In this document: one piece after another, positions 54,969-64,000 of the stretch
Position numbering within the stretch: position 1 is the stretch's first letter
How the letters are laid out: each line of letters begins with the position of its first letter
Assembly: GCA_947471745.1 (NCBI GenBank)
Contig: CANJKZ010000425.1
Location: forward strand, 372,001-436,000
Origin: Closterium sp. Naga37s-1
Lineage: Eukaryota > Streptophyta > Zygnematophyceae > Desmidiales > Closteriaceae
DNA: 64,000 nt
Direction: 5' to 3'
Notes under the pieces: model-generated
Told to the model about the DNA's origin: nothing
Databases searched by the model: none
Seen by the model: the letters and a program-made list of their open reading frames with translations, nothing else
Translations under genes and position numbers: made by a program

Positions 54969-56993
54969 ATGTCTGGACCTGAGGAAAGGGGTGGCAGAGG
55001 TGCTGGTGGCAGTGGAGAAGCTCAAGCTCAAGGCCAACCCCGTGATTCAGCCATGGCGCCCATGCAACCAAGTCTTGGCCCACCTAGGGATGAGCCTAGG
55101 GTGTTTGGGCTTGACAAGTTCAACGGTGACAACTTTGCTGAATGGTCCTTCAAGATGGAGAACATCTTTGACCACTATGACCTGCTGGAGGTGATGGAAG
55201 GAACGGAGAAGCGCCCCGAGAACGACCCGGAGAAGAGCCCGTGGGTGCGGAAGAGCGCACAAGGCTGTCTCTTACTTGGGCAAGCGTTGGGGAGCAGTCA
55301 GATCCGTCACATCAAGCCATTCCAGCGTGAACCAGAGAAAGGACCAAAGGCATGGGCTGCTCTCAAGGGTGTACATGCTCCTGCAACAGCGGCGGTAGCG
55401 GTGGTGTTGGAACGGCAAATGGCGGCACTACGAATTGAAGAAGACGAAGCGGTTGAAGAAGGGGTGCAGAAATTCTTCGACTTGTTGACGCGGCTTGAGG
55501 GAGCTGATTTGAACTACAGTGAGCTCCAAAAGAAGACCAAGTTGCTGGCCTTACTCCCAGAGTCATGGTCCTCGCTCATCATCAACCTTAATCACGACTT
55601 GCCCCGCCTCTCGCTTGAAGACGTGAAGCGAGCTATCCTTCAAGAGGATTTTCGCCGCCGTGAGTTGGCGAGTGCGGATGGCGCTGGGGCAGCGAGCATC
55701 GGCCGTGGATATGGTCAAGGAAGAGGCAGAGGACGAGGGGGAGGAAGGTTTGGTGGCAGCAACTTCGGCGGAGGCCGCAGGAGTGGCGGTTACGGCAGCG
55801 ACGACAAGAGCTACGGACGCGGTCGCGGCCGATTCGACGGCGAGTGTCACTATTGCCACAAGAGCGGACACATGTGGCGCGACTGCTACAAACTCCCTGA
55901 TGGTTGGACCCCTGCTCAAGGCCAAGAGGGTAGAGGAGCAGGAGGAGGGAGAGGACGAGGCCGTGGAGGCCGTGGCGGTCGCGGTGGCGGAGCTGCAAAC
56001 ATGAAGAGCGGAGACAACGACAAGGACCCGAGCGACGATCGATACCCGGGTCTATTCTACTTCGTGTCGACGCAAGTACCGGCTGGTCCAGAGAAGGATG
56101 AAGGCTTTGAGGAGCCAGCAGCTGTGGGGAAGGTGACCCTACACCCCCTGGACTATTGGGTGATTGATAGTGGCGCTACCTATAGCATGACACCTCGCCC
56201 GGACTTGCTCACCGAACTCGAGCCGTCACCGGTGAAGCATGTCACATCGGCTTTGGGGCAGCGAGCAGAGGTGAAAGGCATGGGCAAGGCCATGTTCAAG
56301 GGTGCTGATGGGAAGATGGTGGGCCTCAAGAACGTGCTTTGGGTGCCCAGCCTTGCTGCAAACCTGATTTCCGTGCGGCGGTTGGCAAAGGCCGGCATGG
56401 ACACGAACTCGAAGGGAGCCAAGACCTACACCGCAAGGCTTGGCGATCGAATTCTTTGGGACCTTCATGAGGACAGGGATGTCTACGACGAGATGTGGCA
56501 GATCCCAGTGGTCCCTATGCCTAAGGAGAGGCTAGTGGCAGCAAGCATCAGCACCAAGGATGGAGCGGTCGGTAGCGACGATGGCGCGAACGGTCGCGCT
56601 AAGGAGAATGAGCTCAAGAAGAGCAAACCTGGAGGGACCAGCAAGTTCAGTGAACCTAAGGAGAGTGGTGCAGCAACCAAGGAGCAGCAAAAGGGTGAGG
56701 AGAACCCAGAGGCAGCAGCGGAGGAGGACTACGGAGAGAGTATGTGGGGCGCTATTGCGAGCGTGGCATTCTCCAATCCAACTTCGGCTACGGGGGAGTG
56801 TGATTGGCTCACCTTGCATCGGCGCATGGGGCATGCGGCCCTGCCCATCTTGCAGCAGCTAGTGAAGAATGAGATGGTTGCTGGCATACGTGTGAAGGGG
56901 GAGCCCGATGAGGTGCTTGGCTGCCCGACGTGCATTCAATCCAAGTTCACCCGGTTTCCGTTCCCTAGTTCGGAGGCAACGGCAAAGGCTTGA
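54969..56993 (+). CDS. Copia F gag-protease
   Basis: ATG 54969 (MSGPEERGGRG), about 674 codons. Gag UBN2 region (FNGDNFAEWSFKMENIFDHY, residues about 55-250), Arg/Gly-rich stretch, zinc knuckle CHYCHKSGHMWRDCYK near 300, a second Gly/Arg-rich stretch, protease YWVIDSGATYSMTP near 400, pre-integrase LTLHRRMGHAALPILQQL and CPTCIQSKFTRFPFP, then TGA at 56991-56993. The integrase continues in the +1 frame. Confidence 0.93.
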   Translation: MSGPEERGGRGAGGSGEAQAQGQPRDSAMAPMQPSLGPPRDEPRVFGLDKFNGDNFAEWSFKMENIFDHYDLLEVMEGTEKRPENDPEKSPWVRKSAQGCLLLGQALGSSQIRHIKPFQREPEKGPKAWAALKGVHAPATAAVAVVLERQMAALRIEEDEAVEEGVQKFFDLLTRLEGADLNYSELQKKTKLLALLPESWSSLIINLNHDLPRLSLEDVKRAILQEDFRRRELASADGAGAASIGRGYGQGRGRGRGGGRFGGSNFGGGRRSGGYGSDDKSYGRGRGRFDGECHYCHKSGHMWRDCYKLPDGWTPAQGQEGRGAGGGRGRGRGGRGGRGGGAANMKSGDNDKDPSDDRYPGLFYFVSTQVPAGPEKDEGFEEPAAVGKVTLHPLDYWVIDSGATYSMTPRPDLLTELEPSPVKHVTSALGQRAEVKGMGKAMFKGADGKMVGLKNVLWVPSLAANLISVRRLAKAGMDTNSKGAKTYTARLGDRILWDLHEDRDVYDEMWQIPVVPMPKERLVAASISTKDGAVGSDDGANGRAKENELKKSKPGGTSKFSEPKESGAATKEQQKGEENPEAAAEEDYGESMWGAIASVAFSNPTSATGECDWLTLHRRMGHAALPILQQLVKNEMVAGIRVKGEPDEVLGCPTCIQSKFTRFPFPSSEATAKA

Positions 56994-59733
56994 TGAGGTG
57001 GTGATGGACGTGGTGGGCCCCCTGAAGCTTGGAGCTGCTGGAGCTGAGTATTTTCTCACCATTGTCGACGTCTACACCCGCATGACTTGCATGTACGTGC
57101 TGGCCAAGAAGAGCGACGTGGCTGAAACGTTGAAGACGGATTGGTTCCCGATGGTGGAGCGGCAACAAGACCGTCTAGTCAAGTCAATCCGCACCGATCG
57201 AGGGGGAGAGTTCCTGAGCAAGGAGTTTGGGTTGTGGCTGAAGAAGAATGGTATTCGGCACTCCCTCACCATGCCATACTCCCCTGCAATGAACGGCATC
57301 GCTGAGCGAGCGAACCGCACAATCACGGAGGCGGCACGCGGGTTGCTCATTGAAGCCGGGCTACCCGACTATTTCTGGCCTGATGCGGTGCGGAGCGCGT
57401 GTGTGGCCAAGAACAGAGCCTTGACTCATGTGGGAGCAGACAAATGGGTGCCCTATGTGGAGTGGCTAAGAAGGAAGCCAAAGGTGGATATGCTTCGGGT
57501 GTTCGGGTGCATGTGCATGGCGCTCGTGCCTAAGCATCTTCGGCACAACAAGCTTGGTGCCAAGGCGGTGTGGGCCGTGCACTTGGGCATGGCTCAAAAC
57601 AGCAAGGGATGGCTTCTTTGGGACCCATTCACCAAGAAGTTCTTGGTGAGCAGGGACTGCAAGTTCATGGAGAACTTCATGTACAAGGATTGGAAGGCGG
57701 AGAATGAGGCGAAGATAGGCGTGCGGTTTGGGGAGGTGAAGAGTTCCGGTTTGGAGCATGTGGAGCTGCCTTTGGAGCTGAGCAGTGGCAGCACAACCAC
57801 AAGGCAATCCTCCCTTGTGAATGGGGGAGAGGAGGCCAATGATGCAGAGGAAGAAGAGGAGGAGGTGCAGCAAGTGAGCGAGCGTGCACCGTCACTCCCT
57901 TCCCGTACTACGAGTGCTCCACGGATTCGAGCCACACCGCAGCAACGCCAAGGCCTTCAAGTCCCTGCAGCTGAGGAGGAAGGAAGGGGGAAGAGGAGAG
58001 TTCAACCCCCTAATAGGCTGACCTATGATGCGCCGGGAAAGCAGGGCAAGACAGCCCTGGCCGGAGCGGCAATGATGGTCGGAGACGACGAGGAGAGTGA
58101 CTACGAGGAGTGTGCCTTCGCGTTCTTCTCTCCGGTGGAGATGCCGGGAGAACCAGCAACTCTCAAGGAGGCTTTGGAGAGTAGTGATGCTGAGGAGTGG
58201 AAGAAGGCCATGGAGAGTGAGCTGAAGAGCATCGAGGAGAATGACACGTTTGAATTGGCGGAGCTACCGGAGGGGCGTACGGCGATAACGTCCAAGTGGC
58301 TCTTCAAAATCAAGTCGGATGCCGACGGCAAGATCGAGCGCTACAAGTCTAGGCTTGTAGCCAAGGGGTACCAGCAGAAGGAGAAGGTGGACTTCAAGGA
58401 GCTGTTTGCCCCTGTGGTGAAGCCGACGACGCTGCGAACCCTATTCGCGGGAGCCGCCATCAAAGGATGGGTAGTAAAGCGAATGGACATCGTAACGGCA
58501 TTCCTTAACGGCATCCTTGAGGAGGAGATTTTTATGGCGCAGCCAGAGGGGTTTGATGATGGTAGTGGCAGAGTGTGGAAGCTGAAGAAGGCCCTCTATG
58601 GGCTGAAGCAGGCCCCTAGGCAATGGTACATGAAGCTGCGCGAAGTGTTGGAGGGGATCGGCTTCACTCCCTCAACGGCCGATCACTCCTTGTTCATGCT
58701 TGGCGAGGGGGAGCAGAGGAGTTTCATGGTGGTTTATGTGGATGACATCCTCATTTTCTCACCCTCTTCTGACCTTGTGAAGGAGGTGATGCTGAAGCTT
58801 CAAGACAAGTTCAAGTGCAAGGCCCTTGGTGACGTGAGCTTCTACCTTGGGCTCCACATCGAACGAGATGTGGAGAAGCGGTGCATGCGGGTGCATCAAC
58901 GAAAGTACCTGGAGGCATTGGCTGCCAACTTTGGGCAGAGTGAAGGCCATGTGGCTACACCCTTTCCCTCTGGGTTCAAGTGTGTGAAGGGACCAGAGGA
59001 GGAGAGCGTTGGTGAAGAGGAGAGGCGCCGATTTCACTCGTTGGTGGGCAGCCTCATGTATGCGGCGGTAAACACCCGACCGGACGTCGCGTTTGCTACC
59101 GGGCAGCTGGCTAGGGTTGTGCAATGCCCTAATGAGGAGCAGGTAGCAGCTGGAATGAGGGTGGCCAAGTATCTTGGCCAAACACCGACCGTTGGGCTGC
59201 AATACTCGGCGGCGGCACAAAGGCGCCAAAAGGGCGCGGATGGTGTTGAACCCGGGCGTTTGTTCCTCACCGCCTACTCGGATGCTTCATATGCATCAGA
59301 ACCAGAGGACATGACAAGTGTGGGAGGCTTCATATGCTGTGTTGGTGGAGGCCCAACTGCTTGGGAGAGCAAGAAGCAGGTTGACCAAGCTTTGAGCTCG
59401 GTGGAGTCCGAGTACATGGCACTCTTCCGTGCCGTACGGGAGATTGTGTGGCAGCGGCGTTTGTTGGCTGAATTGGGGGAGGAGCAGCAAGGACCTACCC
59501 CACTGTACTGTGACAGCCAGGGTGCCATTGCTCTTGCTAAGAACCCTGTGTTGCATGGACTCACGAAGCACATGAGGGTGAAGTGGCATTGGACGAGGAG
59601 CATGGTAACCGCGGGTGAAGTTGAGTTGCGCTACGTGAAGACCACGGGGCAGCCGGCTGACATGATGACCAAGAGGCTGGTGGAGCAGCAGCATTGGAAG
59701 TGTTGCAAGCTGGCTGGGATGGCTCTGAACTGA
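56985..59733 (+). CDS. Copia F integrase-RT-RNase H
   Basis: The +1 frame is open from 56908; homology starts LDEVVMDVVGPL near 56990. Integrase: TIVDVYTRMTCMYVL, SIRTDRGGEFLSKEF, PAMNGIAERANRTITEAARG. RT (RVT_2): ITSKWLFKIKSDADGKIERY, RLVAKGYQQKEKVDFKELFA, MDIVTAFLNGILEEEIFM, YGLKQAPRQWYMKL, VVYVDDILIFSPSS. RNase H: AYSDASYASEPEDMTSVGGF, SSVESEYMALF, LYCDSQGAIALAKN, TKHMRVKWHWTR, GQPADMMTKRL. No stop in 2.7 kb, so the only visible coding lesion in F is the single-base frame change. Confidence 0.95.
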
Positions 59734-59774
59734 GAGAGCAACATATCCTAAGGCCAACAATCCGAGGGGGAGTT

Positions 59775-60593
59775 TGTTGGTGCAACCCTACGGTTTGCAC
59801 TCGGCTTGTTGTCCGTGTGCGTGAATGTGTGTGTGTATGGAATGGTATGAGGGCATGGGATAATATATATTTCATGCTTATAATTGTGTGTGAATGTTGA
59901 GTCATGATGTCGAGTGTGTGTGTCGAGTCAATAGCGAGTTATCGCTAGACGCGTGTTACGCGGTCGTTTGTGTCTCGCGCGCGGTTTCTATTTTGTCGTG
60001 CGCGGTTTCTATTTTGTCCTGTGTCGAACGTTCAGCGTGTCGCAGGTGTGTGCAGCAGACCCATCAAGAACTCAAGGATGAGTTTGTGATGAAGAGCCCG
60101 AGCCTTGGTGTCAAGCCTCAAGTGATTTCGAAGCTCGCCAAAAGGGTGCACCTCAAGATATTGAAGATAGTTACATTACTTTGTGTAGTGTAACATTTCA
60201 CTTGGTGTAGGCCCTAGTGAAGGGTAGTTTCGAGACCCTTCGTGGTTGGGGACAGTGTGGCACTGTTCCACATCACTGTACCTCGGCTCTTGGGGTTTGT
60301 AGGAGCTGGGAGTCATTCCCAACTCGTAACTCTTCCTATCTTGTGTTCTAAGACTATAGTGGCTGCCATAGTACCGTTCGTTCAAACCGACGCTGTGTCG
60401 TCAATTCTTTATCAAATCGTGCAATCTAAATTGCTAATTGTAGACGACGTAAAGACGCTCCAGATCCAATTTGAATCAAGTCATTTGCAGCTGTGAGCAG
60501 AACGCTATCAACGTTTGAAGCCGCTGTGCAGAAATCCGTCTGTGCTCTCTATCTTTCGTTTTAGGCACATTCAAGCCTATTGTGACTATAACA
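59775..60593 (+). repeat. 3' LTR of copia F
   Basis: 819 bp, identical to the 5' LTR over the first about 610 bp and differing at ten sites between about 60389 and 60555. Confidence 0.95.
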
Positions 60594-60598
60594 TAACA

Positions 60599-61694
60599 GA
60601 CATGAAGAAGTAGATAGAATATCTACTGGACAGACAACTGATCCGCCCATCTAACTCTCCGTACGGTGCACCTTCACTCCAAAACCAGACGGCAGTTTAC
60701 GGATGTGCATCAACTACCGTGCACTGAACAAACAGACAGTTAAAAATAAATATCCCATACCGCACATAGTCGACCTACTGGACCAACTGCGTGGTGCAAC
60801 AGTCTTTTCGAAGCTGGACCTACGGTCGGGTTACTGCAGATCAAGATGGCAGACAACTCGATCAACAAGATGGCGTTCCGTACCAGATACGGCTCCTACG
60901 AATACTGGGTGATGCCATTCGGACTCTGCAATGCACCAGCGACGTTTCAGGCGGAGATGAACCATATCCTACGGCCCTTGCTGGTCAAGTGCATAGTTGT
61001 GTACCTGGACGACATTTTAATATACTCCAAGAGCATGAAGGAGCATGTGGAGCATCTGCGGAAGGTGTTAGAGATCCCGCGGAAAAACAAGTTCTACGCG
61101 AAGCTGTCGAAATGCGACTTCGCCCTGAAGAAGGTGCAGTTTCTAGGGCACATGGTGAGTGCCGAGGGCGTACACGTCGACCTGCGGAAGATCAAAGCCG
61201 TCAAGAAGTGGAATGTACCGGAGAACGTGAAGGAGTTGCAGCACTTCCTAGGCTTCGCCAACTACTACAACAGGTTCGCGCCACAGTACGCTAAGATGGC
61301 AGCACCACCGACCGACCTACTGAAAAAGGACACACCCTACAAATGGGATACTCCTCATCAGCAAGCCATGGAGCAGCTACAGACAGCACTGACTACAGCA
61401 CAAGTACTCATCTTACCAGATCCAGACAAGGACTACGTAGTGGAAGCAGACGCTAGTGACCAAGCAGTCGGAGCAGTACTGATGCAGGATCATGGACGCG
61501 GTTTGCAACCCATCGCCTACCTCAGTAAGAAATTACACGGAGCAGAACTGAACTACCCCATCCATGACAAGGAAGCCTTAGCAATAGTCATAGCCTTCAA
61601 GGCGTGGAGGTGTTACCTAGAGGGAGCCAAGACTACAGTCTACACTGACCACTGCTGTCTCAAATACTTGAACTCGCAACCGACGCTCTCATGA
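60599..61694 (+). pseudogene. Gypsy E reverse transcriptase-RNase H
   Basis: Begins DMKK, with a stop where element D has Gln, then [18 protein letters not shown] with frameshifts to 60846. Open from 60846: [34 protein letters not shown] (active site), [42 protein letters not shown]. Ends at a TGA (61692-61694) just before RRQVRWMDFLETHF. Confidence 0.9.
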
Positions 61695-61700
61695 CGACAG

Positions 61701-62611
61701 GTGCGGTGGATGGACTTCCTGGAAACTCACTTTCACTATAACATCATCTACAAGCCTGGGCTACTCAACAAAGCAGACGCGTTGAGCCGCCCCGGTCATA
61801 TAGCAGGCATCCAGCTCAACGGGATGAACCCTCTCTGCTCAAGGGTCTATTCCAACATGGATACTCCTTGGACGCAGAGATCGCTACAGCAGTGAAACAG
61901 AAGCTATTACAGTGGGAGAAAGACTTAGCTGTAAGGAAGGGTTCAGGAAAGATTTGGGTACCAAACTATGCCCCGCTACGGCAGATCCTACTGGAGGAGT
62001 TTCACGACGTACCATACACGGGGCATTTCGGGAGCAACAAGACGTTAACAGGGATAACGAAGTATTACTACTGGCTCGGGATGGCAGCAGACGTGCAGCA
62101 GTTCGTCACCTCATGCGACACGTGCCAGCAGATGAAGAGTAGCAAGCAGAAAAAAAGCAGGGTTACTTCAGCCTCTACCCGTACCGGAGCACCCATGGCA
62201 AGTCGTTAGCCTCGAATTCATCACGGGACTTCCTTCGACCTCACAAGGGCATGACGCTATACTCGTGGTGATCGACAAGTTCTCTAAATTTGGTCACTTC
62301 ATCCCGACCAACACCACGGCTACAGCTGAAGCAACTGCTCGCCTCTTCTTCGACCGCATCATCACCATCCACGGCATCCCCGCTACACTCATCTCAGACA
62401 GAGACCCCAAATTCACGAGTAAGTTATCGAAGGAGCTCATGGGATTATTGGGGACTAAACTTGCGATGTCCTCAGCATACCACACACAGACTGACGGACA
62501 GTTAGAGCGAGTCAATCAGGTGGTTGAACAGTTACTGCGCGCAGCTTGCAAAGACGATGTCAGCCACTGGGACACACAGTTACCGACCCTAGAGTTCGCT
62601 TACAACAACGT
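61701..62611 (+). pseudogene. Gypsy E integrase, truncated by element G
   Basis: [20 protein letters not shown], then a frameshift. GHFGSNKTLTGITKYYYW, CDTCQQMKSSKQKK, a frameshift, VVIDKFSKFGHFIPTNT, SDRDPKFTSKLSKELMG and YHTQTDGQLERVNQ, up to LEFAYNN, where element G starts. No chromodomain in the window. Confidence 0.88.
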
Positions 62612-62859
62612 TGTCAAAGTACAATCTTACTTGTAGGCTACAGTGGGGCACTCCTTATGGGGTACAGCACTTCTAGGGTTAGTACTTGTACCCCATCTCT
62701 TGCTAATCCAATCATTCCTACACAGTTATTCTGACATGGTATTCAGAGTAAGAAACCTGTTAAGTTTTAAGGGCCGACCGATAGTTTCGCTCGTTCCTGC
62801 CCGAACCGCCCTTGCGCTGTCCAGCCCTGCTCGCACAGTGTCACGCTGCCCTGCAGCTA

Positions 62860-63370
62860 CTCGCACTACCTGCCCCCCCACACGTCGCGCCCTGCTGCAG
62901 CCCACGTGTCATGCTCTGCTGCTCCGCGCCTCACGCCTGCAGCCTGCACGTCGCGCCCTGCTGCCCTGCGCGTCGCGCCCTACTGCAGCCAGCGCGTCGC
63001 GCCCTAATGCAGCCAGCGCGTCGCGCTCTGCTGCCCTGCGCGTCGCGCCCTGCTGCAGCCAGCGCGTCGCGACCTACTGCAGCCAGCGCATCGCGCCCTG
63101 CTGCCCTGCGCGTCGCGCCCTGCTGCAGCCAGCGTGTCGCACGCTAATGCAGCCAGCGCGTCGCGCCCTGCTGCCCTGCGCATCGCGCCCTGCTGCAGCC
63201 AGCGCGTCGCACCCTAATGCAGCCAGCGCAGCACGCTCTGCTGCCCTGCGCGTCGCGCCCTGCTGCAGCCAGCGCGTCGCGCTCTGCTGCCCCTCGCGTC
63301 GCGCCTTGCTGCCCTGCACAGCGCGCGCCCTGCTGCCCTATCCAGCGCGCGCCCTGCTGCCCAACCCGAG
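62860..63370. repeat. Leader minisatellite of element G
   Basis: Imperfect units of CGCGTCGCGCCCTGCTGCAG plus CCAGCG and CTGCCCTG variants, about 30-60 bp. C-rich on the plus strand, which is the sense strand here. Confidence 0.93.
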
Positions 63371-63625
63371 CCGCGCCGCCCTACCTTGATCACCAGCCCC
63401 ACCGAGCCGCCCTGCTGCCACTACTGCTGCTGCTGCTGCTCGTGCTACTGCTGCTGCTGGTGGAGGTGCTGCTGGGAGTGCTGGGAGTGCTGCTGGTGCT
63501 GGGGGTGCTGGAGGTGCGACTGGGAGTGCTGGAGGTGCTGCTGGTGCTGGAGGTGCGACTGGGAGTGCTGGAGGTGCTGCTGGTGCCGGAGGTGCTGGAC
63601 CTACTACTGACCGTCACTGCCTATC

Positions 63626-63958
63626 ATGGCCACTATCACGGCAGTTGCAGCGGCTAGGGTTGGACAGCGGCGGTCACTTCCTCTCCCGAACGACCCCACC
63701 CCTCAGCATCTTCGTGAGTGGGTTCTTCAGCGAGCCCGTCCAGGTGGTGGAGGGTTTGGTTTTCTACGTACTGCACAGCGGCGGCAGCAGAGCGAGCAGG
63801 AGATCTTCTCCCCTCAGTTGCTTAGTGAGTTGTTTCCTCAGCGATGTGTCACTGGTTCTGTCAAGGCTGCTGCACTAGGTGCTAGTGAGTCTGCTGCCGC
63901 ACTAGGTGCTAGTGAGTTTGCTGCAGCACTAGGTGCTAGTGAGTCTGCTGCAACTTAA
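63626..63958 (+). pseudogene. Gag/linker remnant of element G
   Basis: One frame reads LPNDPTPQHLREWVLQRARP, then LLSELFPQRCVTGSVK and three copies of AALGASE. The LREW block and the ALGAS repeat match the region between the Gly-rich linker and protease in copia A and B. The frame does not correspond along its whole length, and it ends at TAA (63956-63958). Confidence 0.65.
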
Positions 63959-64000
63959 GGTGCTCGTGCGTCTCCCGCCACAGGTCCTTCCTCAGCTGAG

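Larger units (their letters stand above)
54116..60593 (+). mobile_element. Ty1/copia element F (long-LTR family)
   Basis: 819-bp LTRs at 54116-54934 and 59775-60593, target duplication TAACA (54111-54115, 60594-60598) in gypsy E. Primer site TGGTATCAGAGGCCC (54937-54951) and purine tract GAGGGGGAG (59765-59773). Two frames, 54969-56993 and 56908-59733, together cover a full gag-pol. The LTRs differ at ten sites, all in the last 210 bp. Distinct in sequence and base composition from A and B. Confidence 0.96.
43748..64000 (+). mobile_element. Ty3/gypsy element E, decayed, 3' LTR outside window
   Basis: 5' LTR 43748-44117 (TGTGAGAG...CCTCACA), then TTTGGTAATCAGAGCC, a primer-site variant. Coding pieces on the plus strand: gag 44286-45018, zinc knuckle 52587-52830, protease 53484-54110, RT-RNase H 60599-61694, integrase 61701-62611. 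Sequence is closely related to element D in the opposite orientation. It carries inserts A, F and G and many point lesions. Confidence 0.9.
62612..64000 (+). mobile_element. Copia-like element G (5' part only)
   Basis: 5' LTR 62612-62736 (125 bp, TGTCAAAG...TTCTGACA), recognisably related to the 126-bp LTR of copia A (shared GTAGGCTA-AGTGGGG and GTACTTGTACCC blocks), followed by TGGTATTCAGAG. It truncates gypsy E integrase. Interior: C-rich minisatellite, then CTG/GGAGGTGCTGCTGG repeats (63420-63600) and scrambled gag remnants. Probably a derivative of the A/B family; 3' end outside the window. Confidence 0.85.

Overview
The window looks like nuclear DNA of a streptophyte: an early-diverging land plant or, more likely, a charophyte alga such as a zygnematophyte. 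The lineage call is an inference from a plant-type LRR receptor kinase with phase-2, 72-bp LRR exons, a GT37-like fucosyltransferase-like gene, GT-AG introns and Ty1/copia plus Ty3/gypsy elements primed by initiator-Met tRNA. Nothing looks prokaryotic.

Left third (1-21.2 kb): three multi-exon genes. (1) A minus-strand gene with an N-terminal helical-bundle (MCA/HeLo-like) exon at 3693-4043 and a large acidic/Ser-rich exon, running off the left edge. (2) A minus-strand GT37-like glycosyltransferase (4647-8856) with six exons, five of whose junctions agree in phase. (3) A plus-strand LRR receptor-like (pseudo)kinase (about 10772-20729) with 19 well-placed exons. Genes 2 and 3 are divergent across 1.9 kb. 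All three share an odd architecture: sequence at exon ends has been copied in tandem into the adjoining introns, giving arrays of dead or alternative splice sites. Examples are a 134-bp unit with a 60-bp in-phase exon (5 copies), a 177-bp acceptor unit (9 acceptors) and duplicated kinase exons. The same 21 kb holds about a dozen short palindromes of one family, most lying between two copies of a 30-75 bp host sequence.

Right two-thirds (21.4-64 kb): a nest of retrotransposons that can be taken apart by LTRs, primer-binding sites and 5-bp target duplications. The substrate is a minus-strand non-LTR element (RT plus C-terminal zinc/endonuclease-like domain). It was hit by a small non-coding LTR element (21814-23447), a solo LTR (23585-24430), a minus-strand chromodomain gypsy element D (26731-42194), a second small LTR element (42254-43732) and apparently a plus-strand gypsy element E (from 43748). 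Inside D sits non-coding element C (28406-37963), and inside one LTR of C sits a nearly complete copia element B (30128-37881). Inside E sit copia element A (45019-52586, minus), copia element F (54116-60593, plus) and element G (from 62612, plus, running off the right edge). LTR divergence agrees with the nesting order (D 9/402, C 3/128, B 1/134 differences).

A, B, C, G and the two small elements all carry a fast-changing GC-rich minisatellite just inside the primer-binding end, C-rich in the sense strand. No tRNA, rRNA or CRISPR was found.
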